Shown: positions 1-11,930, counted from the first letter of the stretch. The stretch: DNA of 64,000 nt from Ryuthela nishihirai (GCA_038380435.1 JAWZYU010000006.1:37202501-37266500); one strand, 5' to 3'. Notes: generated from the letters alone by a model not told the origin. Translations and numbers: made by a program.

Positions 1-706
1 GAGTAGTCCACTCAGAATAGGGGGAAACACATGGAAAATCAGATTCAGACTTTCTCCCAGAAGCTTCAGTGATTTTAGGACTGCTTCTTTAAAGGAGTAA
101 AATTTGCTCTCTTCATCTCTCCTTAATGGCTCTGTTTACTATTTGAGTTGCTTTAAGTTCTGTATTTCTTTCAGGTTTTCTTAATATTTAAAATTAAATG
201 AATCTGAAGAATTGTTTATTATTAATAATTCTTTATGAATTTTAGCTCATCAGACTTTTATATTTATATTTAACTGATGCTGATGACTTGACCAAACTTC
301 AATTCCATTACTATAATGTGTCAGCAATCTGTGCTAATAATAGCATTCTCCTACCTTTCAGTTGTCCTTCACACAGCACCACATTCATGCCAATAAAATG
401 TATAATTATAGCTAAAGTCATCTGAGTAGTAAGTGTTCCTTTAGTGTAAGGAATTTAGTCAACATCTTGTTTTTTTCTTTGAGTTGGTTTTTAATTCCCA
501 TTTGTTTGCTGGTGGAAGATTTGACTAATGATGAAATTATGTTTATGTTAAATGAAGCTGAGTGATGCCATTGATACAAATGCTTCTGAAAATAAGTACA
601 AAATTAATTATCATGATAGTAATTGCAATTGATGATGGATTTTCCACAATATTTTCAACTTAATATCATTTCTGTCATATTCCATTTTCAGAAGCCACTT
701 AACAAG

Positions 707-842
707 TAAAATAGTCCATACATGCATGGGATACAGAATTCCAATAAGATGATGTGTTTAATTTTCCATACATCTAAAATAGTCCATACATGCATGGGAT
801 ACAGAATTCCAATAAGATGATGTGTTTAATTTTCCATACATC
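707..842. repeat. Perfect 68-bp tandem duplication
   Basis: 707-774 and 775-842 are identical head-to-tail copies of a 68-bp unit beginning TAAAATAGTCCATACATGC. Perfect identity implies a very recent local duplication, or an assembly or length polymorphism. No coding content was seen. Confidence 0.9.
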
Positions 843-1070
843 TGTCCTGTTTTCAGTTGTTGCATTTGGCCACTAAAGTCCAGTTCTAACAAATTCTTAT
901 TTATACCATGAAATAGGAAAAATAAATAGTAGATATTACTATCAAATAGTAAAACTAATACTAGTAGCATTATAGTTACTCAATGTTGCATGTCTGTTTA
1001 AAAGTTCATATATACATCCCAACAGTTAAAGCAAGGTAAGTCCCATGTGCTTTCCATCATAACCTTATAA

Positions 1071-1110
1071 ACTCCTAAAGTGCCTGAAGACACTGTAGTT
1101 CCCAGAGCCA
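1071..1110 (+). repeat. Terminal fragment related to the TTAA-flanked MITE at 4797
   Basis: CCTAAAGTGCCTGAAGACAC and the following GTAGTTC resemble the left end of the MITE at 4797 (CCCTTAAAGTGCCAGAAGAC). This shows the MITE is a multi-copy family. The right end was not identified here. Confidence 0.4.
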
Positions 1111-1227
1111 AATACAATATACCATATCCATATATTGGGAACTATAGTTTCCAATATAGTTCCCAATATATGCATTAGAAATCATTTTTTTGCATAGAAA
1201 TCGTCTATTTTTAAATTAAAAAATTAA

Positions 1228-1400
1228 ATATCTCCTCAAGCAGCTGCTTGCCACAGAGGTCTGACAGGAGCCTGTCAGTTTATATGCCATAGTAGAAGAT
1301 CTGAGAGGATGGCAGGACCTCAGCAGAAAAACGACACACATCCATGCCTTACCCGGGGCTCGAACCCGGTCCCATTAGATCAATAGCCAAGCGTGCTAAC
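1228..1400 (-). repeat. SINE-B copy (about 175-200-bp tRNA-derived SINE)
   Basis: This is a reverse-strand copy of a SINE repeated about ten times in the window. The family has a tRNA-Ser/Leu-like head (TGGCCGAGTGGTTAGCACGC, then box B GGTTCGAGCCC), a body with ACTGACAGGCTCCTGTCAG, and a 3' end CTTGAGGGGGTATTT. This copy keeps the body and box B but its 5' end is eroded near 1400. Confidence 0.8.
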
Positions 1401-2179
1401 ATGTTTTTTAATCAGTCCTTGAATTTTATGAACTAAATTTGATAATAAAAACCTAATGATTTTATATACCCAATGAAGTTCTAAAAAAGATGAAAGAAAG
1501 TATTACACTGCTATGGGAGCCCATTACTGTCACTTGTTTTCTCATCCAGGCATATCGATTATTTTCTTCCTTTGTTTTAATGTTCCCAACTAAAGTTTCA
1601 TGGAAAGCATTCTTTGAATTCTTGCCATTCAACTTGATCTTTCAAAATTACTTCAAAAATAACCTGTATAATGGATTAGTAGCAAATGTTGATACCAACA
1701 ATGAAAAGTACACAATATAGTGACTATGATGAAACTTTCATCAATACTGTACAAGAAAAAAAAAATACAGAAGTACATAATTATTCAGTTGTAGATAAAA
1801 TCTGTTTATTATGTAATTATGTAATATTAAGGACTTTCTTTTAAGATATAACATGTCATATTCTATTGATTAGTTATTTCAAAATGAGGTTCAAATACAA
1901 TAAAATTAGTCTTCTTTTTTGCTATATTGTTTTAAATAAATACCATTAAAATTGATATGCTTGCTGTATTTCTCAAATATTTTATTTTCCAAAAATTCAC
2001 AATTAAATGCTCTTTTGGCATATGACCTATTTTTGTCTATTAGCTATTTCAGTATAAGATTTCAAAGTTGTCCTTTTTTTCTGCTGGAAGCACCTGAAAC
2101 CTGGCCACCAAAATAAATTTTGCTGTACAAATGGGTATATAGGTATAACGGTATAGGCATGTTAGGGGCATGTTTGAAA

Positions 2180-2255
2180 TGCCTCCACTGTGACTTAACT
2201 GGTAGAGAAATTGGTTCATAAGCAGGAAGTCCGTGAGTTTTGAGTCCAGGAAGAG
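2180..2255 (+). repeat. Possible tRNA-like SINE head of a further family
   Basis: GTGACTTAACTGGTAGAG resembles a box A D-arm, and GTGAGTTTTGAGTCCAGG resembles a decayed box B about 45 nt downstream. It is unlike SINE-A, -B or -C. There is no second copy in the window, so support is weak. Confidence 0.25.
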
Positions 2256-2997
2256 GAAAGGTAGTTTTTTCACATATGCCTTTTCCCATGTATTGGTCTA
2301 CATCATCAACAGGAATGAGAATCTCATTATTCCTCTTTAAATTCCTATTTGTCATTGTTCATGTACACAAAATCTGTCTATCTTATTACCAGTCTTATAA
2401 CTGTAATGAAAATGTTCATCAGTTGTCAATATCATTTGCCAGAGGGTTCAAATCGATAGCAAAATCTAAGATTATATAAGGCCCAGTTTTTCCCTTATGA
2501 TGAATTCTTCATGACATTATCAAAAAAAAAAAATAATGATGACAAAGTAAAGGGATAATTCTAATTTAGTAATTAAAGTAAGAAACTAAATTCTCCAGTA
2601 ATAATTCTGAACCAAATACTATAAATTCATGATTTCTCTTACGTGACTCAGTTCTATTATAGAGCACCATCAATATGCTACCTAACATTTCAGGTATACC
2701 TGCTTTGATGATCAACAGAGTTAAAAGCCTTTTGAAATTTACAATGCTGTAACCACAGGATTCTAAAACTAAATATTTCTCAAGAATCCAAGTTAAAATT
2801 TTATGTCTATGCAGTTCCTACCCTTCGGAACCTACACCGTTCATTATGAAGTTATCATTTAACCAAATATTTAACTCTATTAAGTCCAATAATGCTAAGA
2901 ACTTTACCTGGAAAAGAGAATAGACTGATGTCCCAGTAATTATCACAAAAACTGCAATCATTTTTCTTGAAATAACATTTTTGACAAAATCCTTAGG

Positions 2998-3385
2998 GTT
3001 GGGTTGAGTTGTTTTACCTCTGAGTGGCACTTTTTTGCACACCATGGGCTAAAGGCCAGGTCACAAGGATCCCGAAGGCTCAGAGAAGGTTGGGGGAGGT
3101 GACCCACTGGAACAGCTGTTGGGAGACAGATGGTACCTTCTTGTCAAGGCCATCCAGTGTGTTCTTTAATGTGTGCAGGGTATGGCTCTCCCACACACAG
3201 GGCCAAGGCTTAATGTCCCATACGATGGACAACGACTTTTCCAAGCCCATCAGTGTCCCCTACTGACCATGGGCAGGGCGGGGAGTTTTGCGGAGGTAAA
3301 TCTCAACACTGACCCAGCTGGGATTAGAACCTGGGAACTGCAGATTATGAGCCTGGTGCGCTACTGACTGAGCCACCCCCGCCCC
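2998..3385 (-). repeat. SINE-A copy, full length, 12-bp TSD
   Basis: The SINE-A consensus, read here on the reverse strand, starts with a tRNA-like head (box A TGGCTCAGTCGGTAGCG, box B GGTTCGAGTCC). It continues through AGCGTTGAGATTTATCTC and a central GTTAAAGAACAC block, and ends in GAGGTAAAACAACCCAACCC. Total length is about 390 bp. The target-site duplication AAAATCCTTAGG is at 2986-2997 and 3386-3397. It sits in or beside LINE sequence. Confidence 0.93.
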
Positions 3386-3613
3386 AAAATCCTTAGGCAT
3401 AGCTCTTTTATCATAGAACACATACTACACTACAGCCAGCTGTTTAGCAACAGATTCATTCCTAGTTTTCAGCATTTCAAAAGTAATTCCATCTATCCCT
3501 AGTGACTTGTACAGTTTTAATTTTGAGATAGCTAAAGTAACTTCAGAATGGAACATAGGGCAAACACTAAAGCCAGTTATGCATCGATCTTTATTACCAA
3601 CAATTGAAGTAGG

Positions 3614-3993
3614 TTGGGTTGTTTTACCTCTAAGTTACACTTTTTTCCACACAATGGGCTAAATGGCTAGATTACAAGGACCCCGCAGGCTCAGAGAAAG
3701 TTGGGGGAGGGGACTCACTATACTGCTGTTGGGAGACAGATGGAAGCCTCCCATCAAGGCCATTCAGTGTACCTTAACATGCATGGGGTATGGCTCTCCC
3801 GCACACAAGGCCACGACTTAACATCCCATCCGACAGACACTGGCCTTTCCAAGCTCATCGGTGTCTCCTACTGACAGGGAGCAGGGTGGGGAGTTTTGAA
3901 GAGATAAATCTCAATGCTGACCCAGATGGGACCCAAACCTGAGAACTGCAGATTATGAGTCTGGTGTGCTACTGACTGAGCCACCCCAACCTC
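3614..3993 (-). repeat. SINE-A copy with 11-bp TSD inside a LINE
   Basis: The copy is full length but diverged. The duplication ATTGAAGTAGG at 3603-3613 and 3994-4004 brackets it and interrupts the LINE at 3398-5575, so the SINE is younger than the LINE. Confidence 0.92.
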
Positions 3994-4796
3994 ATTGAAG
4001 TAGGACTAACCATCTTGTTCAGAACATCTTTGTAATGCTCAGTCCAACTTATTATGATGAAATCTCACCTTCAGTGACCTTGCTATTTTTATCCTCATTT
4101 CCTGTATGCCATTCAGGTCAGGGGCTGGCTCTGTCCAGTAGCGTACTAGCTCTTAGTCTTCAATTTGTAGGTTTAAGTCCCACTATAATGGTCTTGAGAA
4201 TTTTCTCACACAAAATATTCAATATTTGGTACATATCTTTTTGTTGTAATGTCTAGCAGCATTCTTGCTTTTTGTCAGTTAAGCAATCAAACCAAAGATT
4301 TTTATCAGCCTTTAACTGATCTCTTAGATGGTTATTAAACTCCATGTGTAATAATGTATAAGATTAGTAGAGTATTGATTCAGTTTATTCCTTCACCTCT
4401 ATTTTTTTTAGAAATAAGTTACTTTTGCTTATCATGTAAATGATTCTGTCTTCTATGCTAGTTTTTACTTGGAACAGTACTGTTGTTTCAAGAATAGCCT
4501 GTTTAAAATTCTCCCATTCATCACTAGCTTCAGTAACATTTCATGGTGAGCTTTGCCAATTTATGGGTCTTTTAGTGCTTCAGTGTTAAAGATAGTTGTT
4601 TTTGACATTAGCACTTAAATCCGGTTGCAAGGCACTTTTAGCAAGGTAATTGTAACATTAAATTTAAGCTCCCCTATATGACCAGATGTTCCTACAGAGT
4701 TGAGCCATAATCAGTCATATTCTAATGTAACCTATCAGGTGAAATCTATATATATCTCCTGCTATTTATAGTAAGTGTTATTTTCAAAACTGTTAA

Positions 4797-5416
4797 CCCT
4801 TAAAGTGCCAGAAGACACTATAGTTCTATGAGAACTTTGTTGCAACATTTTATGTTTTTACTTAAAAAGATACTTCTCTTTTAATTTTTTTTCAAATTGA
4901 ACATAAAAAATTAGGAAATCGCATTTCAAATTCTACAGCTTTTTGAATTTCATATTCAGAGATGATATATAATCTGGATTTCGGTTAGGTTTCTTTTTGC
5001 CTCTGAGCAGCACTTTTTTTGCACAAAGTGGGAAAAATAGCCAGGTCACAAGGACCCTGAAGGCTAAGAGAAGGTTGGGAAAAGTTTACTCACTGGGTGA
5101 TTTTTTTTTGTTAGAAGGTTGGGAAAAGTTTACTCACTGGGGTTTTTTTTTGTTAGAAGACAGATGGTACTTTCCCATCAAGGCCATCTAGCATGTTCTT
5201 TAATGTGCACAGGGGCACAGCTTAATGTCTCTTGTGATGGATGGTGGCATTTCCAAACCCATTAGTGTCTCCTAGTGACAGAGGGCAGAGTGGAGAGGTT
5301 TGCAGAGATAAATCTGCTGGCCCAAGTGAGACTTGGACTGGGGAACAGCAAATTACGAGCCTGGCATGCCTTTAACTGAGCCATCCCCACCCCTATATTA
5401 TTTGGAATTCTAAGGG
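4797..5416. mobile_element. TTAA-flanked MITE, piggyBac-like, carrying a nested SINE-A
   Basis: The sequence between TTAA at 4793-4796 and TTAA at 5417-5420 begins CCCTTA and ends TAAGGG, matching the TTAA target and CCYT/AGGG-type ends of piggyBac elements. Deleting it restores continuity with the homologous LINE copy near 45890-45925, which behaves as an empty site. There is no transposase frame, so it is non-autonomous. SINE-A at 4983-5396 makes up most of it. Confidence 0.6.
4983..5396 (-). repeat. SINE-A copy with an internal 44-bp tandem duplication
   Basis: Diverged full-length SINE-A. The segment AAGGTTGGGAAAAGTTTACT plus a T-run and GTTAGA occurs twice in a row at about 5073-5160, a duplication private to this copy. 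Confidence 0.85.
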
Positions 5417-5644
5417 TTAAGTGTACTTACCCATAGGTGATGTTCTCATTGCTGTTATACCTATCAATGCCAGAAAGATGTATGACTCCAATCCAAAGGT
5501 AAAAGTCAAAACCAACTCTGTCATTTAAGTCTCCCAGCGTGAGAATAATATCTGTTTATTGGCAGAATCAAAAGGTTAAAAGACATGTCAATGGTATTCA
5601 TAAAAACCATAAGACATTTTTGAAAAAATTAAAAAAATAAATAA

Positions 5645-5815
5645 ATACCCCCTCAAGCAGCTGCTTGCCACAGAGGTCTGGCAGGAGCCTGTCAGTTTAT
5701 ATGCCATAGTAGGTCTGAGAGGATGGCAGGCACTCAGCAGAAAAACGACACAAACAGCCATGCCTTACCCGGGGCTCGAACCCACGTCCCTTAGATCAGT
5801 AGCCAACAGCTTGTT
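5645..5815 (-). repeat. SINE-B copy
   Basis: Reverse copy: CCCTCAAGCAGCTGCTTGCC at the 3' end, the GGCTCCTGTCAG-type body, and box B as GGGGCTCGAACCC at 5771-5783. The 5' 20-30 bp are missing. Confidence 0.85.
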
Positions 5816-6759
5816 CATAAATACGAAAGGAAAACTTATTTTACATTGTAAAAAAAAAAGTTCTCACTTCTTTTTTTTACATTTTTTAAAACCTGTATTT
5901 TGTGCTAAGTTTGGTCTGTTCAAGTTATGTAATGCTGGGATAAAACTATAAATAGAACCCACCTTCTTTCGATGATGAATTCATTAGCCTTTATACCTTG
6001 TAAATGCAGAATGTTTATGAGATCTCCTTTCCATACTATCTAATGCAGTTGTTTGAAAAGACCAAGAGAAAAGGAAGTTAATTTCCATGTTTATTCTTTT
6101 CTTAGTTATAATTTGTAGTTCTAGTGGTTGCATTTTGTAGTAGTACACCACAGTTTTTTATAGTCCAAAATAAGTTCCCTTTTAAAAATTGAATAACTTT
6201 CTAGTCATTGGTACACATTAATATTGTGTTCATGTAAGGTAAATTTCAACAAGATTTTAATTTTTTTAATATAAATATATGACCAAATTGAAGTGGGCTC
6301 TTCCAAATTATTACAAAATGGTGCCATATGTTTTTCATTCCTGTGCAACTAATGGCAGGTTAAGAAATGCTTCATTTATGAATTGCAAAAAATTGTTTTA
6401 GTATATTTTGGTTAAAATTCTATTTACTGCAGTTTTGTCAGCAGAAATGGTAGTGGTTATTCACAGACTATAACAATCAGTTTACTTTCTTTTGAAGAAA
6501 GATGTTCTGCAATTAAAAATATTTAATGATTGGTAATAGATAATCATTGTTAGAAAATGATAGCTGCTCAAAGTCAGATTCCTGTAAAACAGATTGCTTT
6601 ACAGAAAAAGGCATTTGCCTGTAAGTTACCAGTGGTGGACAAAATATGAAATTTACTCACAAGAGACCATCATTTCACACTCAGAATGATGGCAAATAAA
6701 CTGAATGTGAATAAGGAATTGATAAGGTTCATAATTACCACACCTGCTTACTCAGTGAT

Positions 6760-7000
6760 CAATGTTAAGGACATTTCTGGCCAAAGAAAAGGTTTTAGTA
6801 CTCGATCACTCCCCTTATTCCCCAGACCTGGCTTCAGTAGACTTTCTTCCATTTCCTAAGTTGAGATTGAAAGGCAGTGTGTGATGGCAGAATTGATTAC
6901 CATCAGAGCAGAAAAATTTTTCATGTCTTTCCAAAATTTATATGAGCAATATAATAAGTGTAAAAGGTCACTTAGAGAGACATTCCCTTAAAACATATTG
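6760..7000 (+). pseudogene. Mariner transposase remnant
   Basis: Around 6795-6860 the + strand reads LDHSPYSPDLASVDFLPFP, which is the third-catalytic-residue block of DD34D mariner transposases (usual form HPPYSPDLAPCDFFLFP). Frames upstream and downstream are broken by stops and no terminal repeats were found, so this is an old fragment. Confidence 0.6.
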
Positions 7001-7098
7001 CCCAATGCATCATGATTTTATTTGTCTCATCATTTGTTGCACTGTGTATGTTTGTTATGAACTATGGGAGTGAAATAAACATATCATTCAGACAGCCT

Positions 7099-7735
7099 CT
7101 AGTCATGATAGAATACCAACCTTCAATAACTTTTCTTATCTTTCAAACCCTGTGAACCATTTTGATTTTTTCCACACAAAGCATTTTAATAGATAATACA
7201 ATTCTTTATTATACTGTCTAGGAGCTTGCATCTTTGTTTTGCCAGCTATCAAGTCAAAGATTCTTATCAGCTTTCAAAAGATCTCTTAGATGTTCATTAA
7301 ACTCTGTAATGCTGTCTAAGATTAGTAGAGTGTTGATTCAGTTTAATCCTGCACCCCTTTGGTAAATAAGTTGAATTGCTTTGTCACTCAAACAACTCTG
7401 TCTTCTATGCTGTTTTTTACCTTAATATAATAATATTGTTGGTTTTAAGAATAGCCTATTTATTCTCAAGCTTAGCTGTAAATAAGTCATGATTGTTATA
7501 ATGACTAAGTGATCTATCATGATCAGCTTTGGATATTTGTGGGTCTTTCAAAGCTTCAGTGTTAAAAGGTAATTGTTTTAATATTAGCACATTTCTTAAG
7601 CTCCAGTTTGCAAGACACTTCTAACAAGGTAACAGTCAGACCCAATTTCAATTCCTCTATATCACCTGGTGTTTTTAACCAAATTAGACCATTTATGTTA
7701 AATTATAAATTATATAAATCAGTCATATTTGCCTT
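7099..7735 (-). mobile_element. LINE fragment (same family as 45012-47310)
   Basis: The block matches, in order, text in the LINE at 3398-5575 and at 45350-45830, for example AGATCTCTTAGATGTTCATTAAACTC-like and CAAGACACTTCTAACAAGGT. There is no open frame. It ends about 30 bp before the hairpin at 7764. Confidence 0.7.
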
Positions 7736-7763
7736 TGTCGATTGCAGCTTCTGATGGTCCAGC

Positions 7764-7846
7764 AGAAAAAAGTCCTGTTGACAAGAAACACCCCCCATGT
7801 TTCTGGGAGGCATGGGGGGTGTTTCTTGTCAAAAGGACTTTTTTCT
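7764..7846. repeat. Near-perfect 36-bp hairpin upstream of the THAP gene A exon
   Basis: Arms 7764-7799 and 7811-7846 are reverse complements with one mismatch (G in one arm, T in the other), separated by an 11-nt loop. Each arm contains a six-C or six-G run next to a central CATG. It lies 190 bp before the gene A exon, inside its presumed upstream intron, next to a LINE fragment. It could be a small fold-back element or a hairpin RNA source. No homology was recognised. Confidence 0.85.
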
Positions 7847-8035
7847 GTGATACTTTATTTCTAAACTAATTATTTGAAGTGTCTGTTCAAGCAGAAACCA
7901 GCAGCTGTCATGGAGAAATAAAAATCAGCTATCTTTTAACCCTAATTGAAATGCATGCAATTCATACAGTGATTGTGATTTACATGTGTTTATATTTTGT
8001 TTGGAGTTGATTATTTGTTATCTTTATATATATAG

Positions 8036-8170
8036 ATGGATATCAGTGTATGCGACGACCACTGAGGCCTAATGCAGTTCCTTCTAAAAACCTTCCTACA
8101 GCATCAGACATACAGAAGAGAAAACATCGTGTGATGATAGAAAAGTTAGATCAGCAAAAACCTTTAACAA
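8036..8170 (+). CDS. Internal exon of THAP gene A (C-terminal end of a THAP domain)
   Basis: The exon starts after a TATATATAG acceptor and ends at an AA|GTAACA donor. The frame reads (x)GYQCMRRPLRPNAVPS then KNLP and a basic stretch (KRKHR) followed by KLDQQKPLT. The segment LRPNAVPS matches the conserved AVPT/S-F-type motif that closes THAP domains, which are sequence-specific zinc-dependent DNA-binding modules of nuclear proteins. Both ends are phase 1, the same phase and the same place in the domain as the exon 1/exon 2 junction of THAP gene B at 33598/52919. The zinc-binding exon that should precede it is not in this window, and I see no convincing downstream exon before 33 kb. It is therefore either the visible exon of an upstream paralogue or a relic of a duplicated exon. 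The open frame, both splice sites and the motif are directly visible; the gene assignment is inference. Confidence 0.68.
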
Positions 8171-8565
8171 GTAACATACTTTCAGTTATTGTAGAGTTTG
8201 CTGTAGATAGTTATTTAGTAATTATATTATGAGGGAACAAAATACAAGTATAAATTAACTTAAAAAATAATAAATGCACTTAGCAGCAAAAATTAAATTA
8301 TGCTAAGTAGCTACTATATGTTGGAGTACTCTATTTCAGAATGACTTCAAGTAGATACTTCAAATGCTGTAAATTGTTCTAACAGAATGTGTAGTTTGTT
8401 GGTAAACTATGTCTTTAGTACTGTTAAATAGCAATGTTAATTGGAGCTTTGAGAGTTGAAGCAAAATTGGTCAGTAAGACTCTGGATCTTCGTTGAAAAA
8501 AATATACTTGGGAAATACCTAAAATAAGAATCAAAAATAGACTTGCACTCTTCAAGCTGTATTAT

Positions 8566-8985
8566 ATAGGGTGTCTAAAAATTGTACACTTTAAAAAACA
8601 AAAAAAAAAAATGCTTATTAAATAACTGAGAGAGAGAGAGATGACTGACATCTTTTGTGTAGAGAAGTAAAGGTTTGCATAACATGATCCATTATCTTAT
8701 TTTAAAATTCTCCACTGTTAACATACAGATGCTGTTGGTAGCAAAGAGCAAAAAAAAGCTGATAACTCTCATACAGATTTCTTCTAAGATAGCAGCACAA
8801 GACTTCTCAATTTCATGATTGAGATCTTGAAGTATATCTAACATTTTCATGTTAGCCTTATGGAGCAATGACATTATCAATGCTTTCCCAACAAAAGAAG
8901 CACTCTGACTTAGCTGTTCTGTGAGGCTTTCCAGAATATTGTTTCCCACTGCATTGCACAGTAATCACCATCAGACATACAACAG
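8566..8985 (-). pseudogene. C-terminal remnant of a mariner-superfamily transposase
   Basis: A GGGTGTCTAAAAATTGTACA end at 8570 resembles mariner termini. The reverse strand 8949-8692 reads LNHEIEKSCAAILEEICMRV, which resembles the C-terminal tail of DD41D/Tc1-type transposases (helix with CA-I...I-RV before a final Cys-containing tail). It is short and diverged, so the class is tentative. Confidence 0.4.
8626..8642. repeat. Short (GA)n microsatellite
   Basis: A run of about eight GA units just inside the mariner-like remnant. Confidence 0.7.
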
Positions 8986-9603
8986 GTTATTTGTATTGTT
9001 GGCTTAGCTTCAAAATTAACTTTTTCTATTTTTTTTGTGACTTTTACACAATCTTGAATTTTTGCGCTACTTCTAAATCAGTGTTTCAGTAATTGAAAAT
9101 GATGCAAGCTTGCATCATCTCATGTTGCACTCCCACAAGAAAAGTTACATATCAAAAAATTACAATTTTCTAAAAATGGTGTACATTGATAGGTGTCTTA
9201 TGCATCATTTCATTAAGCATGAATGCATAAATAACATAAAATTAATGGTATGCTCTTGGAATGGAACTCCAGGCAACAAAGTGAAAATATTAGCTCATTT
9301 TCATAAAGAACAAGCTAAAAAATGAAATATGTCAAAGATTAAATTAGTTACTAAATTTATATTAACTTCAGAGATAAATAGGATGGCAAAACTGGTTCTT
9401 ATAGCCAGATGTCAAGCAAACTTCCACTAAAATTTTATGTAGTGACTATTCTGTTTCTTCTTTAAAGATTTTATGTTGTCATTAAAAACAACATTATAAG
9501 GGCATTAATACTTTGGAAATTCAGACTCAATAAATTCTCAAAGTTTGGACACTTTTTTCAAGGTATGCTCATTTCCCATTTGTTCTAAATGTTGTTTAAC
9601 TGG

Positions 9604-9815
9604 TGTTAAGTCATGGCCCCATGTGTATGTTAAAGAACACATCAGAGGGGAACCTTGATTGAAGGCTTTCATCCGTGTACTAATAGCAGTTCAGTGCACC
9701 CCCCTTCCTTCAACCTTTTCTGAGCTCTTGGGGGTCCTTGTTACATGGCCATTTAGTCAATTATATGCAAAAATAATGCCATTCAGAGGTTAAACAATCC
9801 AACTTGTGTAACTGG
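9604..9815 (+). repeat. SINE-A fragment, 5'-truncated
   Basis: It starts in the central block (GTTAAGTCATGGCCCC) and runs through GTTAAAGAACAC to the tail ending AAACAATCCAACTT. The tRNA head is absent. Confidence 0.8.
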
Positions 9816-11734
9816 AACCTCTGGTCTAAATGACATAATGAAGATATGTTTTGGTTGTTGCTACAAGATATGCTTCATTTGCTATATGAAAGCACATATT
9901 CTGCTTTTTTTTTTTGCAAAAGCATTGTTGCTATATTGTCAAGCAAAAATCCAGGAGAATTTCATTTAGTGATTAATCTGTTTTTTTTTTATGTAAAGGT
10001 TTTTTAAGTGTTCTTAGCCAAAAAAAAAAAGCCACACAAATATTTTCAGCAAAAATTATGGTACAGGTAAAAGTTGTACAGATTTGTTTTGCTGTAAAGT
10101 ACTCAAAAGGATTTGGAAAAAGTGGTAATTGGCTATTTAATAACCAGACATAAATTCTTTTTTTCAGCTATTTTCAATTAGGTTTTCCCCGTATAGCATT
10201 AAAAACTCACTGCATGTGGAAAATTTCCCTGCCATGTAGTATCACTAAAGCATGTCTAATTCTTAACCTTTTTCAGTTTTTTTTACTCTTTTCAGTTATG
10301 TATGGGAGCATTGCACACTCATCAATATTTTAAAATCAAAAAAAAAATTTAATGAAAAATATTACTTTTTTATTGTATTTTTAACACGTTTTTAATTTAA
10401 GGCACAATAAAATTGTAAATGACTGATTTTGAAACTAAAACCTTAATAAAACAATTCAGTAATCTTAATTCAAATGTTCCTCCCACATCCCTTGAAAGTG
10501 TAGGCACCCTTGGTTACGAAAAGTGGTCTAGGGTGTGAGAGAGCATGTACACATAACTCTATATGGAGTAAAGAATATACCATCAAACCTGCTTATAATA
10601 AATTTGAAGGGATGATTGAAAAACTGCTATATCTGTAAATTCTCTCTAATAAATATTGATTAAAAAAACTTACCTAGGAAGGAAATATGTATTTAAGCAC
10701 AAAATATAGACTAAAATGTAAAAATAAAAAATTGCTTAAACACAGATAATGAAACCTCTTATTTTTAAAAAGCCATGCATCAAATAAACACTGCTTTTTC
10801 ATTTTGCATGAAGCAATGGATTGTTTAATGGTAAATTCTGTGTTTTGGCTCCTGCTAACCACTGGAAAAGAGCTGAAATATCAGATATCTAATCCATATA
10901 ATTTTCTTAAGCAGCACCTCTAGATTTTGCAAGCTTTGCCAGAGTTAATTCTTTGTTGGTTTTTTTTTAATTATAAGTAAAGAACACAGTAGAATTCCAT
11001 ACTACTTGAAATTAGCTTTCTTTTGGCCTTCCCCATTTTTTTTTTGATTTGACCTTTCTGTGCCAAATTAAAAAATTTTTCGTTTTTGGAACATCTTAAT
11101 GCAAACTACTGTAGCAGCTCACTGTTAGACTTTTCACTTGAAGAACAAAAACCAGAAATTTTGGAATTCACAAAAGGCAAAGTGAACAAGAAATATGATT
11201 AATTTGTTTTCTTGCCTTGCATATAATTAAATTCCCAAGTAAGTTTGCCTTCTTATTCCCTTTACCAAATCATTGATTTTCCTGGCTGTACAACACTCAG
11301 AAGACTGAACAGATTTCATTGTTATAATTGACCGTGGTTGACCCATTTATTTCATTAGAAGTTTTGTGTTAATCTACTCTTGGGGTTCTTCACTGACAGT
11401 TTGAAATCTTAATGACCCTTCCTAGGTTGGTAAACATGTTTCTCCATCTAAGGAAGGAGACTGAATATTCTGTTCTATGGACAAACTGAAGTCCCAGAAA
11501 TCAGCCTGCATTACTACAAAAGTATTAACTTTCAGGGGAAAATTGGTTGATTTTTCACTACTCTTTATGCTCTGACTAAAAGACCCTTATGGACAGAAAA
11601 GGTTGTTATGTGAGTAATGAACAGAAAAGTCATTCATAATAAAAAGTACATATAAATATAATTTTAAAACCCAACTTGAAGGAGAATGGGCTTTACTACA
11701 GCCATAATTTTTTATAACCAACTTCATTATAAAT
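9816..11734. other. AT-rich stretch without recognised genes or repeats
   Basis: Many short A/T runs and no convincing coding frame. CAAACCTGCTTATAATAAAT near 10585 is weakly reminiscent of pogo-type termini. The short reverse frame at 10674-10862 is low-complexity and unsupported. Confidence 0.5.
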
Positions 11735-11748
11735 GGGTTTTATTGTAT

Positions 11749-11930
11749 TTGAAATCCAAAGTGAATGCACAGTATTCCCTGTTAAGAAACAATAATTAAT
11801 AGATTCTGAAAAAAATTCATCGCCGCCACGGCGGGAATCGATTCCCGCCGTGGCGGCGATGAATTTTTTTCAGAATCTATTAATTATTGTTTCTTAACAG
11901 GGAATACTGTGCATTCACTTTGGATTTCAA
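11749..11930. repeat. Perfect 182-bp palindrome
   Basis: Arms 11749-11839 and 11840-11930 are exact reverse complements with no spacer. I checked them base by base. The centre is GGCGGGAATC/GATTCCCGCC. Confidence 0.93.

Larger units (their letters stand above)
3398..5575 (-). mobile_element. LINE fragment (reverse), split by a SINE and a MITE
   Basis: This is a non-coding, heavily mutated copy of the LINE family seen better at 45012-47310. Matching blocks run in the same order: RT-region text such as GTAATTCCATCTATCCCTAG, then the middle region, and finally the endonuclease end around 5420-5570 (AAGTCTCCCAGCGTGAGAATA, matching the GDFN-coding part of the other copy). It is interrupted by SINE-A at 3614-3993 and by a TTAA-flanked MITE at 4797-5416. 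It may extend left of the SINE at 2998. Confidence 0.75.

Noticed and set aside
2062..2355. 97-codon reverse frame as a gene
   Set aside because: It overlaps a tRNA-like repeat and competing frames; no domain or splice support.
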